This document shows positions 1 to 6,488 of a stretch of DNA of 15,051 nucleotides, one piece after another. This stretch comes from Bacteroidales bacterium (GTDB lineage Bacteria; Bacteroidota; Bacteroidia; Bacteroidales; DTU049). The number at the start of each line of letters is the position of its first letter. Position 1 is the stretch's first letter. The position numbers and the translations under genes were made by a program. The stretch spans positions 1 through 15,051 of the forward strand of contig JASEGF010000028.1 in the NCBI GenBank assembly GCA_030017935.1, written 5' to 3'. Under the pieces are notes generated by a model, which worked only from the letters and a program-made list of their open reading frames with translations, did no database searches and had not been told where the DNA came from.

Positions 1-1
1 G

Positions 2-436
2 TTAATTGCTCATTGTCCAAATCACAATTTATTTTTGTTATTTTTCCCATATTATGTTTTGGACAAATTTAATATAATTTTTTATAATAGAACGCAACTT
101 GGTATAATACAAAACTACAAGAATCTTTGGCAGATTGAAAAAGCTTTCCGCATATCAAAGACAGATTTACGCATACGTCCCATCTATCATAGGATAAGGA
201 ATCGCATAGAAGCTCATATCTGCATTGCTTTTGCGGCCTACTGCATACTAAAGGAACTTGAAAGAGTCCTACAGGAAGAGAAATCGGCCATATCGTTAAA
301 AAGAGCCAGTGAGTTGACACAAAACATGTATCAAATCACCTATACTTTGCCCGAATCAAAGTAAACAAAATCCAAACTTCTCAACATGGATGAAGAGCAA
401 GCTGAACTCTACCGAATTGTTTGTAAAAATTTTTAG
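2..436 (+). pseudogene. IS1634/IS4-type transposase, C-terminal remnant with in-frame stop
   Basis: The frame is open from the window edge. From about position 100 it encodes a typical C-terminal end of IS1634-like DDE transposases: a YKNLWQIEKAFRISKTDLR stretch, which includes the family's catalytic-region Glu, then a RIEAHICIAFAAY stretch. The frame meets TAA at 362-364. Reading on in the same frame gives a MDEEQAELY segment that resembles the usual family C-terminus, ending at TAG 434-436, so the TAA looks like an acquired stop. The first roughly 30 codons (positions 2-90) are very AT-rich, do not resemble a transposase, and probably lie beyond a truncation point. Positions 121-240 are about 40% G+C by hand count, richer than the neighbouring genes, consistent with foreign origin. 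No catalytic N-terminal part is visible. Family assignment is from remembered motifs; the exact IS is unknown. Confidence 0.75.
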
Positions 437-665
437 GGTGTTGCAATGCGGAAAACAGGACAAAAGAAAAGTCTCCGTTAGGGAAATGATTTGATGGGTT
501 TAAAATTTTAAACCCTTACAAAATCGTTTCCGTCCAACACGGCTTGCTTGTTTTATTACAAATCATTTCCCAATGCGGTATTGCTAGAGCTTACGAATTA
601 TTGTAAAGGTATTCTCTTAATGCAAAATGTTGATAAAAACTTTATTACCTAAACGCCTAATTCAA
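437..665. other. Gene-free stretch between the transposase remnant and the hcp operon
   Basis: No credible coding frame is present. The stretch holds the nested inverted repeats at 481-571 (listed separately) and an 8-bp direct repeat CAATGCGG at 444-451 and 571-578. The right end of the insertion sequence should lie here if it survives, but without the left end I could not identify terminal inverted repeats or a target duplication. The end near the cupin gene (about 600-665) shows no clear terminator for the leftward hcp operon. Confidence 0.5.
481..571. repeat. Nested inverted repeats / potential large hairpin
   Basis: A perfect 13-bp inverted repeat, GGGAAATGATTTG at 481-493 and its complement at 559-571, encloses a perfect 20-bp palindrome at 496-515 (GGGTTTAAAA then its complement) and a short CCGT-CCAAC-ACGG hairpin at 530-542. 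The left arm can alternatively pair with 521-531 (AAATCGTTTCC, one mismatch), because 516-531 and 556-570 are near-identical direct repeats (TTACAA, one inserted A, ATC, G/A, TTTCC). Two mutually exclusive foldings are therefore possible. It lies just after the transposase remnant, so it may belong to the end of the insertion sequence or be a terminator-like element; the sequence does not decide. Confidence 0.6.
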
Positions 666-992
666 TTAATCTTTTAGCATTATTAAAAGCATTTTAAACT
701 TTTCTATTCCATATACTGCATGTGGCACATTAGCAGGCATTATTATCATTTCATTTTCTGCTAATGTATAATCTTTTTTATTTATAGTAATTTTGCCGTG
801 TCCATCTATTATTATCGCAATAGCATCAAATGGGGCAGTATGCTCACTTAGGAACTGATCTTTATCAAAAGCAAATAATGTTACATTACCGCCATTGGTT
901 TTATTGACAATTTTGCTAACAACAGATCCTTCGGCATATACTATGCTATCTTTTAATTTATAAACATTTTCAGGTGAAAAAGCTGATTCCAT
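666..992 (-). CDS. Small single-domain cupin protein, downstream partner of hcp
   Basis: A 108-residue protein made almost entirely of one cupin beta-barrel. Residues about 35-60 (ending in an SEHTAPFDA stretch) form the first cupin motif and residues about 80-94 (MIIMPANVPHAV) the second. His51 and His91 remain, but the usual second His and the Glu of the first motif (HxH...E) are not in their places, so metal binding may use fewer ligands or be altered. No signal peptide or membrane segment is seen, so it is probably cytoplasmic. It starts 14 nt after the hcp stop on the same strand and is very likely co-transcribed with it. A role alongside Hcp in nitrosative or redox stress is inferred from position only; the substrate is unknown. 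Confidence 0.85.
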   Translation of the reverse strand: MESAFSPENVYKLKDSIVYAEGSVVSKIVNKTNGGNVTLFAFDKDQFLSEHTAPFDAIAIIIDGHGKITINKKDYTLAENEMIIMPANVPHAVYGIEKFKMLLIMLKD

Positions 993-1006
993 AATTATTA
1001 ATTTTT

Positions 1007-2659
1007 TTAATTTGTGAAAAACATTTTAATGTCGTCATCGGCAGTACTAATGGTGCCAATGTTAAAATTATCTACTAATACTTTGGCTACATTTGGTGAT
1101 AGGAAAGCTGGCAAAGTAGGTCCTAAATGAATATTTTTGACACCTAAATACAGTAATGCTAGTAAAACGATTACAGCTTTTTGCTCATACCAAGCTATAT
1201 TATAAATTATTGGAAGTTCATTTATATTATCAACCTTAAAGACATCTTTCAGTGTCAAAGCTATAACTGCTAGAGAATATGAATCATTGCATTGTCCAGC
1301 ATCTAATACGCGAGGTATGCCATCTATATCACCTAGATTTAATTTATTGTAACGATATTTAGCACATCCAGCTGTCAATATCACAGTATCTTTAGGCAGT
1401 TTCTCTGCAAACTCAGTGTAATATTCTCTGCTTTTTAGTCTGCCATCACATCCAGCCATTACTACAAATTTTTTGATTTTACCGGCATTTACAGCATCTA
1501 CGATTTTATCCGCAAGTGCTATTACTTGATTGTGAGCAAAGCCACCTATGAGTTCTCCTTGTTCTATAGCTTGAGGTGGATTGCAACGTTTAGCATGTTC
1601 TATTATAATAGAGAAATCTTTCATTTTACCATCTTCTCTATCAGCTATATGTTTAGCACCATCTAAACCAGCAGCACCAGTGGTGTAGATTCTATCCTTG
1701 TAAGTAGCTTTTTCGAGAGGTGGCACGATACAATTAGTTGTGAAAAGGATAGGCCCATTGAAAGTTTCGAATTCTTCGCGTTGTTTCCACCATGCATTAC
1801 CATAATTTCCTGTAAAATGTTTGAATTTTTTAAAATATGGATAATAATGAGCAGGAAGCATTTCTCCATGTGTATAAACATCTATTCCTGTTCCCTCAGT
1901 TTGAATTAATAGTTCTTCGAGGTCTAATAAATCATGACCAGATATTAGAATACCTGGATTATTTCGTACTCCTAAATCTACTTTAGTAATCTCTGGATTG
2001 CCATATTTAGTAGTATTAGCTTTGTCTAATAAAGCCATCGTTTTTACACCGTATTCCCCTGTTTGCAATTCTAAATTTATTAAATCATTTATAGATAATG
2101 AATTGTCTAAAGTAGATGCTAAGGCTTTTTTCATAAAATTAAAAATTTCTTCATCTACGAAACCTAAATTATGAGCATGCTCTGCATATGCTGCCATACC
2201 TTTTACTCCATAAACTATTAATTCCCTTAGTGAACGAATATCTTCATCTTTAGTAGTTAAAACTCCTACTTCTATTTCTTTAGCTTCTAACTCTGTATCA
2301 GTATTAGCATCCCATGTAGCAGCTTCAGGTAATTTACTTATATTTACACCATTTTCTTTTGCCAAATTTAATAATTTTCTTTTTAGCTCTAGTCCATGGT
2401 TAATACTATTTTTTATTGCCTCTTTATCAAAATTTGCATTGGTAATAGTTTGGAAAAGACTATTTAGTATAAAAGGATTCACCTCTGGAGTAGCTATTCC
2501 TTTATTATTTAGTTCTATTGATAATGTAGATATGCCTTTGCAAAGATATATCAATACATCCATTTGTCTAGCTAAATTGTCTTTTTTACCACACACTCCA
2601 TTGATTGTGCAACCTGTTCCCTTGGCTGTCTCTTGGCATTGAAAACAAAACATACTCAT
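1007..2659 (-). CDS. hcp: Hydroxylamine reductase / hybrid-cluster protein (class I Hcp)
   Basis: A 550-residue hybrid-cluster (prismane) protein, full length for class I. In vitro the family reduces hydroxylamine to ammonia. It is thought to act physiologically on NO or related reactive nitrogen species in the cytoplasm. The N-terminal FeS cluster cysteines are C5, C8, C17 and C23 (CX2CX8CX5C), the class I pattern typical of anaerobes. All ligands of the hybrid Fe-S-O cluster known from the Desulfovibrio vulgaris protein can be matched at a constant offset of two: H242, E266, C310, C404 (the persulfide Cys), C432, C457, E492 and K494. The protein should therefore be catalytically intact. A second ATG lies two codons downstream; the first is chosen because class I proteins start just before the CxxC motif. 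It heads a likely operon with the cupin gene and has its own putative FNR-type operator and -7 element upstream. Confidence 0.97.
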   Translation of the reverse strand: MSMFCFQCQETAKGTGCTINGVCGKKDNLARQMDVLIYLCKGISTLSIELNNKGIATPEVNPFILNSLFQTITNANFDKEAIKNSINHGLELKRKLLNLAKENGVNISKLPEAATWDANTDTELEAKEIEVGVLTTKDEDIRSLRELIVYGVKGMAAYAEHAHNLGFVDEEIFNFMKKALASTLDNSLSINDLINLELQTGEYGVKTMALLDKANTTKYGNPEITKVDLGVRNNPGILISGHDLLDLEELLIQTEGTGIDVYTHGEMLPAHYYPYFKKFKHFTGNYGNAWWKQREEFETFNGPILFTTNCIVPPLEKATYKDRIYTTGAAGLDGAKHIADREDGKMKDFSIIIEHAKRCNPPQAIEQGELIGGFAHNQVIALADKIVDAVNAGKIKKFVVMAGCDGRLKSREYYTEFAEKLPKDTVILTAGCAKYRYNKLNLGDIDGIPRVLDAGQCNDSYSLAVIALTLKDVFKVDNINELPIIYNIAWYEQKAVIVLLALLYLGVKNIHLGPTLPAFLSPNVAKVLVDNFNIGTISTADDDIKMFFTN

Positions 2660-2692
2660 AATAATATAATTTGGGGGTTAATTTTTACTTAA

Positions 2693-2700
2693 CAAAAGTA
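2693..2700 (-). promoter_or_regulatory. Putative hcp promoter, -7 element
   Basis: On the minus strand this reads TACTTTTG, a perfect match to the Bacteroidota -7 consensus TAnnTTTG, ending 33 nt before the hcp start codon. No good -33 TTTG is present at the usual distance upstream. This fits a promoter that depends on an activator bound at the dyad at 2729-2740. Motif match only; no start site is proven. Confidence 0.5.
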
Positions 2701-2720
2701 AATTATTAATCTTAATAATT
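2701..2720. repeat. Second dyad in the hcp promoter region
   Basis: A perfect 9-bp inverted repeat, AATTATTAA at 2701-2709 and TTAATAATT at 2712-2720, separated by 2 nt. It sits between the FNR-type dyad and the -7 element, over the place where a -33 element would be. It could be a second protein-binding site. It is purely A/T apart from one base in the spacer, so chance is a real alternative. Confidence 0.3.
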
Positions 2721-2728
2721 AATAATTG

Positions 2729-2740
2729 TGATAATTATCA
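2729..2740. promoter_or_regulatory. FNR/HcpR-type operator dyad upstream of hcp
   Basis: TGATAATTATCA is a perfect 12-bp palindrome. With flanks, the minus strand reads TTGAT-AATT-ATCAC, nine of ten positions of the CRP/FNR-family pattern TTGAT-N4-ATCAA. Its centre is about 35 nt upstream of the start of the -7 element, so roughly 40-47 nt before a likely transcription start, the place for a class II activator. HcpR, an NO-responsive CRP/FNR-family regulator, controls hcp in several anaerobes, so a similar protein is the natural candidate. No regulator gene lies in the window. In this AT-rich DNA a chance palindrome remains possible. Confidence 0.5.
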
Positions 2741-2772
2741 ATGTGAAAAAGTGATGAATATTATTTTTTAAA

Positions 2773-3321
2773 CTATTCATCAAGATGATAAGGAATCTTT
2801 GGGGAGTTTTCTATATTACAATTGCATATATCATATAATTGCAAAAATAATTTGGCTGTAGCTTCTGCATCACCTAATGCTCTATGTCTATTACTGATTT
2901 CAATATCCAAATAGTTAGTAACAGCATCTAAATTATAAAGAGATAGATCTGGTAATGCTTTTCTAGCCATGCTTATAGTATCTATTGTCTCGCGTTCGTA
3001 ATTAATGCCAAGTCTATTAAATTCACTTCTAATCATAGAGTAATCGAACCTAATATTATGCCCAACAAGTATGCTATTTTTAGTGAGAAAATCAATCTCT
3101 TCAGCAATTTGATAAAACTTAGGAGCATTCCTTACCATCTTATTAGTAATATGAGTAATTTTTTGAACATATTGATCGATTTCTCTATTTGGGTTAACTA
3201 AAGTAGAATAATGCCCATTGATACAATTATTCTTAATAAATACTAGTGCTATATCAGTAATGCGGGAAGCACCAGGCTTCCCGCCAGTAGTTTCTACATC
3301 CACTATTACGAAATCTCTCAT
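2773..3321 (-). CDS. DEDDh-family 3'-5' exonuclease (DnaQ/epsilon-like)
   Basis: A 182-residue single-domain exonuclease of the DnaQ superfamily, which removes nucleotides from DNA 3' ends with two metal ions. The catalytic set is complete: D8 and E10 in the Exo I motif VDVETTG, D93 in Exo II (HNIRFDYSMI), and H146 plus D151 in Exo III (HRALGDAEAT), which makes it the DEDDh subtype. It most resembles the proofreading (epsilon or PolC-type) exonuclease domain and lacks the GIY-YIG or other extra domains found in some relatives. Whether it is the true DNA polymerase III proofreading subunit or a stand-alone repair nuclease cannot be decided here. It starts only 7 nt after the stop of the large surface-protein gene upstream and is probably read from the same transcript. 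No signal peptide is seen. Confidence 0.92.
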   Translation of the reverse strand: MRDFVIVDVETTGGKPGASRITDIALVFIKNNCINGHYSTLVNPNREIDQYVQKITHITNKMVRNAPKFYQIAEEIDFLTKNSILVGHNIRFDYSMIRSEFNRLGINYERETIDTISMARKALPDLSLYNLDAVTNYLDIEISNRHRALGDAEATAKLFLQLYDICNCNIENSPKIPYHLDE

Positions 3322-3328
3322 TAGTTTT

Positions 3329-6103
3329 TTATTCTATAATTAATTTTTGATTAGCAACACTATTATCTATAAAGACTATTTTTACAATATAGATTTGTGC
3401 TAATAAATTATTAACATCTACAATATATTGATTGTTATTCACTTGCTCATAATGAGCCACTTTATTACCTAAAATATCATAAATAACTATAGAATTTATA
3501 TCTTTGTTAGTATTAATAAAGACTTTATCTGATGCAGGATTTGGATAAATATTTACAATTTCTTTATTGAAATTAGTAATATTATTATCAATGATACATA
3601 GGGAGTTAGGATCAGCTTTTACCATATAACCGTTTACAATATTAAACTCATTATCACTTATAGACCAATTAGCAGGATCTGTGTTATCTGAATTAGGATC
3701 ACATAAAGTAAGAGACGGACCTTGTCCATTAGCTTCAGTAGGCCAAGGAGCACCACTTCCAAATGTCAGTGTATCTACTACTACACCGTATGGAGTCTTA
3801 AATACTATAGTAGTACCAGTGTTTGGGATACCACCAGTTGAACCTTGTATTGCAGTTACTCCATAGAAGTTATTTACTGCAGTAGCATTAGGTGCTATTA
3901 TTAAAAATGCATTAGGTGCTATTGTTATACCGTCTGGGAAAGTAAATGTATTAGTTCCATATGTTAATGTATACTCGTTCATATTTACTGTATAAGTATC
4001 ATTATTGTATAATTCAATAAATTCTAAACTATCAGTACCACTTTCAGGAGGATTGTACATGATCTCAGTGATTACAATAGATGGAGCAGATAGGTCTATG
4101 AAAATATCAAAATCATATATGTTAGAGTTAATATTACCTGCCTCATCTGCAATATTAGTAATAGATAAAGTATAATGTACTGCATTTTGTAATGGTGTAG
4201 CTAAAGTAAGAGTTACTGTGTCATGATTAGCATTTCTAATAGCACTAGAGATATCTAGGCCACTATAATTATTTATATTTTCTGCACTATTATTTACAGG
4301 TTCATCAAAAGATATTTTAACAGTACTATAAGAAGTAGCCCATGCATTAAGAGGTGTAGGAGGTATAGTGTCTGGAGCTACAAAGCAGCCTTCTCCTGGG
4401 TCAGCATAAACCATTTTATTATTTACTATACTAAAAGGTCTAGTACCTAGAGACCAATTATCACCGATATTGTTATCTAAATTAGGATCACATAAGCTCA
4501 AACTATAACCATTTGCATTAGCGTCAGTAGGCCATGGTGCAGTAGTATAATATCTCACTGTATCTACTGTGATGCCATTAGGATCTATAATAACAATTGA
4601 TGTGCCACTATTAGATATACCACTAGTATGCCCTTGAATAAATGTTTTCCCATAAAAAGCACTAGCTTTATTAGCTACAGGAGCTACTAAAACATATCCA
4701 TAAGGATCTACAAATAAATCTTCAGTGAATGTATATGAATTAGTACTGTATTTCAAAGTGTAATCCTTAAAATTCATTATATAAGCAGTATTGTTCATTA
4801 TTTCAATAAATTCTAAACTATCAATACCACTTTCAGGAGGATTGTACATTATCTCAGTGATTACCCAATTAGGAGTATGCACAACTGTATCCATAAATAA
4901 AGTAAATTCATAAGTATTAGTATTCACATTACCCGCAGTATCACTGATATTGCTCACATACATTGTAGTAGGTGTAGCATTAGCAATAGGAGTACTTAGT
5001 GTCAGAGTTACAGTATCTAATGTGGTATTTCTAGTAGCTGTAGCAACATTTATGCCTGTATAGTTAGCAGTATTTTCAGCACTAGCATCTACTGGCTCAT
5101 TAAAAGATACTTTTACTTCAGTTAAACTCTCTAACCATGCATCTAATGGTTCTGGTGGGATAGTGTCTTGTGGTATTATTGTTATCCATTCTATGCTATC
5201 GCATTCTGTCGATGTCATAGCATTACCAGCTAAATCTTGAATACCACTTACACATAATTCATATTTAGTATTAGGTGCTAATGGCTGATTAAATGTGAGA
5301 AGCACAGAATCTAAACCAGTTAATCTAACTGCTGAGCTAACGCCAACAGTAATTGAATAATTATTTACATTCTCAGCTGTAGCATCTACTGGTTCAGAGA
5401 AAGCTATTTTAGCTTGTGTATTACTGATAGCAGATGCATATGTCATTGTAGGAGGTATAATATCTAAAGGAGTAATTTCTTCTCCAGTTATATAAAAGTT
5501 ATCTATTCTATTGTTAGCACTTGTAGAGCTAGCAGAATCTACTACTAATTTTAACAAAAGTGAACTTAGATCATTTATAGCTCCAATACTGCTAAAATCT
5601 AAATTTATTGTATGCCAACTTAGATCCCTATTAATAAATACACTATCAATTTTAATAAAATCTGTACCGTTGATGCTATAGAACCATCTGTGAATATTAA
5701 ATCCAGTACTTGAAGCACGATAAGCATAAGAAATTTTGATATTTTCATAATTTTCAGTTGATAGAGCAAATACAACTCCTTTATTATTAGCACTTAAATT
5801 AGCTAATGCTAAAGCTTGTCCAGCAAGAGGACTAGGACGTTGATCATTTGTAATATTACCGGCAAAAGCAGTTAATTCTGGGTTGGTTGCAGTAGAATTC
5901 CAATCGGATGAACCATGTGTGCCGTCTAAATAAATAGATGCATTATTTGCTTGAAGACCATAATCAGCTTGGATAATTTTAGGGGTGTTAGGAGCAGCTG
6001 CTAATGCATCAAAATGCCAAGCAGCTAGATTAGATTGAGCATTTACATTACTAATAATAGAAAATGCAATTACTAAAATTGACAAAAATTTAATTGTTTT
6101 CAT
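3329..6103 (-). CDS. T9SS-secreted surface protein with repeated Ig-like and lamin-tail domains
   Basis: A 924-residue secreted protein. Residues 1-22 are a signal peptide ending NVNA-Q. Residues about 25-208 form an N-terminal beta-sandwich-like region often seen in such proteins. Three Ig-like (SbsA/Big_5-type) units follow at about 216-305, 314-405 and 578-668, each with an (S/D/N)EPV(D/N)xxAEN(V/T/I)xNY core. Two lamin-tail-like domains at about 412-535 and 675-800 each open with VITEIMYNPPESG and hold a SLxLCDPN motif. Residues about 850-924 form a T9SS type A sorting domain starting at NIYPNPASD. The protein should therefore be exported by Sec, then by T9SS, and attached to the surface or released. 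The Ig/lamin-tail pair is clearly duplicated, visible even in the DNA. No catalytic site is recognised; an adhesive or structural role is a guess. It is probably co-transcribed with the exonuclease that follows. Confidence 0.9.
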   Translation of the reverse strand: MKTIKFLSILVIAFSIISNVNAQSNLAAWHFDALAAAPNTPKIIQADYGLQANNASIYLDGTHGSSDWNSTATNPELTAFAGNITNDQRPSPLAGQALALANLSANNKGVVFALSTENYENIKISYAYRASSTGFNIHRWFYSINGTDFIKIDSVFINRDLSWHTINLDFSSIGAINDLSSLLLKLVVDSASSTSANNRIDNFYITGEEITPLDIIPPTMTYASAISNTQAKIAFSEPVDATAENVNNYSITVGVSSAVRLTGLDSVLLTFNQPLAPNTKYELCVSGIQDLAGNAMTSTECDSIEWITIIPQDTIPPEPLDAWLESLTEVKVSFNEPVDASAENTANYTGINVATATRNTTLDTVTLTLSTPIANATPTTMYVSNISDTAGNVNTNTYEFTLFMDTVVHTPNWVITEIMYNPPESGIDSLEFIEIMNNTAYIMNFKDYTLKYSTNSYTFTEDLFVDPYGYVLVAPVANKASAFYGKTFIQGHTSGISNSGTSIVIIDPNGITVDTVRYYTTAPWPTDANANGYSLSLCDPNLDNNIGDNWSLGTRPFSIVNNKMVYADPGEGCFVAPDTIPPTPLNAWATSYSTVKISFDEPVNNSAENINNYSGLDISSAIRNANHDTVTLTLATPLQNAVHYTLSITNIADEAGNINSNIYDFDIFIDLSAPSIVITEIMYNPPESGTDSLEFIELYNNDTYTVNMNEYTLTYGTNTFTFPDGITIAPNAFLIIAPNATAVNNFYGVTAIQGSTGGIPNTGTTIVFKTPYGVVVDTLTFGSGAPWPTEANGQGPSLTLCDPNSDNTDPANWSISDNEFNIVNGYMVKADPNSLCIIDNNITNFNKEIVNIYPNPASDKVFINTNKDINSIVIYDILGNKVAHYEQVNNNQYIVDVNNLLAQIYIVKIVFIDNSVANQKLIIE
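4013..4075 (-). repeat. Copy 1 of a 63-nt near-identical repeat in the surface-protein gene
   Basis: This segment matches 4802-4864 at 61 of 63 bases. It encodes the VITEIMYNPPESGTDSLEFIE start of the second lamin-tail domain. The two copies lie in the same orientation 789 nt apart, roughly the size of one Ig-plus-lamin-tail module. This points to recent duplication or gene conversion, and it is a possible site for recombination that would lose one module. Confidence 0.85.
4802..4864 (-). repeat. Copy 2 of the 63-nt near-identical repeat
   Basis: Partner of 4013-4075, differing at two bases. One of these changes the residue after PPESG (Ile here, Thr in the other copy). It encodes the start of the first lamin-tail domain. 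Confidence 0.85.
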
Positions 6104-6122
6104 ATCGGTTAAATGTTTTTTA

Positions 6123-6130
6123 CAAATATA
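6123..6130 (-). promoter_or_regulatory. Putative -7 element for the surface-protein gene
   Basis: On the minus strand this reads TATATTTG, a perfect TAnnTTTG match, ending 19 nt before the start codon of the 924-residue T9SS protein. No convincing -33 TTTG is seen at the usual spacing, so the call rests on one motif. Confidence 0.45.
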
Positions 6131-6329
6131 AAAAAATTTTTTTAAATGAATCTAAAAATGATAAACTACATTTGGATATAATTATTAAATAAGTTGACCT
6201 ATATAAGAAAGAATGTGAGATTGAAATATTAAAAAATTAGCTTAGAAAAATATAAAAAGAGAGGGGTCGAAAAAACAAGAGTTTTTATTTTAATGTTAAA
6301 AACGGGGCGGGGAAGTAATAACAATTTTA

Positions 6330-6414
6330 ATTGTTTAAAATTAGGTATTATATCAATATTTTAACTTTATCAATCTCCATTAATAAAAATTTATAATACT
6401 CAATTTTAAACAAT
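6330..6414. repeat. Large inverted repeat with 23-nt arms
   Basis: The arms at 6330-6352 and 6392-6414 pair at 21 of 23 positions: 13 bp perfect (ATTGTTTAAAATT), a 2-nt AG/GA mismatch, then 8 bp perfect (GTATTATA). The loop is 39 nt. The outer edge of the right arm overlaps by 2 nt the start of the next hairpin at 6413. Arms this long are unlikely by chance even in AT-rich DNA. It could be a small palindromic mobile repeat (MITE-like) or part of a structured RNA end. No other copy is in the window. Confidence 0.6.
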
Positions 6415-6447
6415 GATGTTATGTCATTACAAATGACTTAACATCAT
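6413..6447 (-). terminator. Strong hairpin downstream of valS, possible terminator
   Basis: The arms ATGATGTTATGTCATT (6413-6428) and its near-complement at 6432-6447 pair at 15 of 16 positions around a 3-nt ACA loop. It lies 41 nt after the valS stop. There is no good U-run on the valS (minus) side, so it may instead stabilise the 3' end, be bidirectional, or be a protein-binding dyad. Confidence 0.4.
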
Positions 6448-6488
6448 AATTCCTTCTTGCCATAATTTTTATAAAACAAACATTACAA

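Larger units (their letters stand above)
6131..6488. other. Gene-free region between valS and the surface-protein gene
   Basis: About 360 nt with no plausible coding frame on either strand. From the valS end it holds a strong hairpin (6413-6447), a larger inverted repeat (6330-6414), an unusual G-rich run (GGGGCGGGG at 6304-6312, with a further GGGG near 6263) in otherwise very AT-rich DNA, and three short complementary tracts (AAAAAC at 6271-6276, GTTTTT at 6281-6286, AAAAAC at 6298-6303) that could form alternative small hairpins. The promoter of the leftward surface-protein gene must lie at its low-coordinate end. Confidence 0.5.

Noticed and set aside
55..92. Sigma-70-like promoter (TTGGAC ... 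TATAAT) before the transposase remnant
   Set aside because: Such matches are common by chance in very AT-rich DNA and do not fit the Bacteroidota promoter pattern seen elsewhere in the window.
69..320. Minus-strand open frame across the transposase remnant
   Set aside because: It lies opposite the recognisable transposase frame and has no features of its own; treated as a shadow.
1663..1881. Short open frame inside hcp in another frame
   Set aside because: Fully contained in the intact, motif-complete hcp gene.
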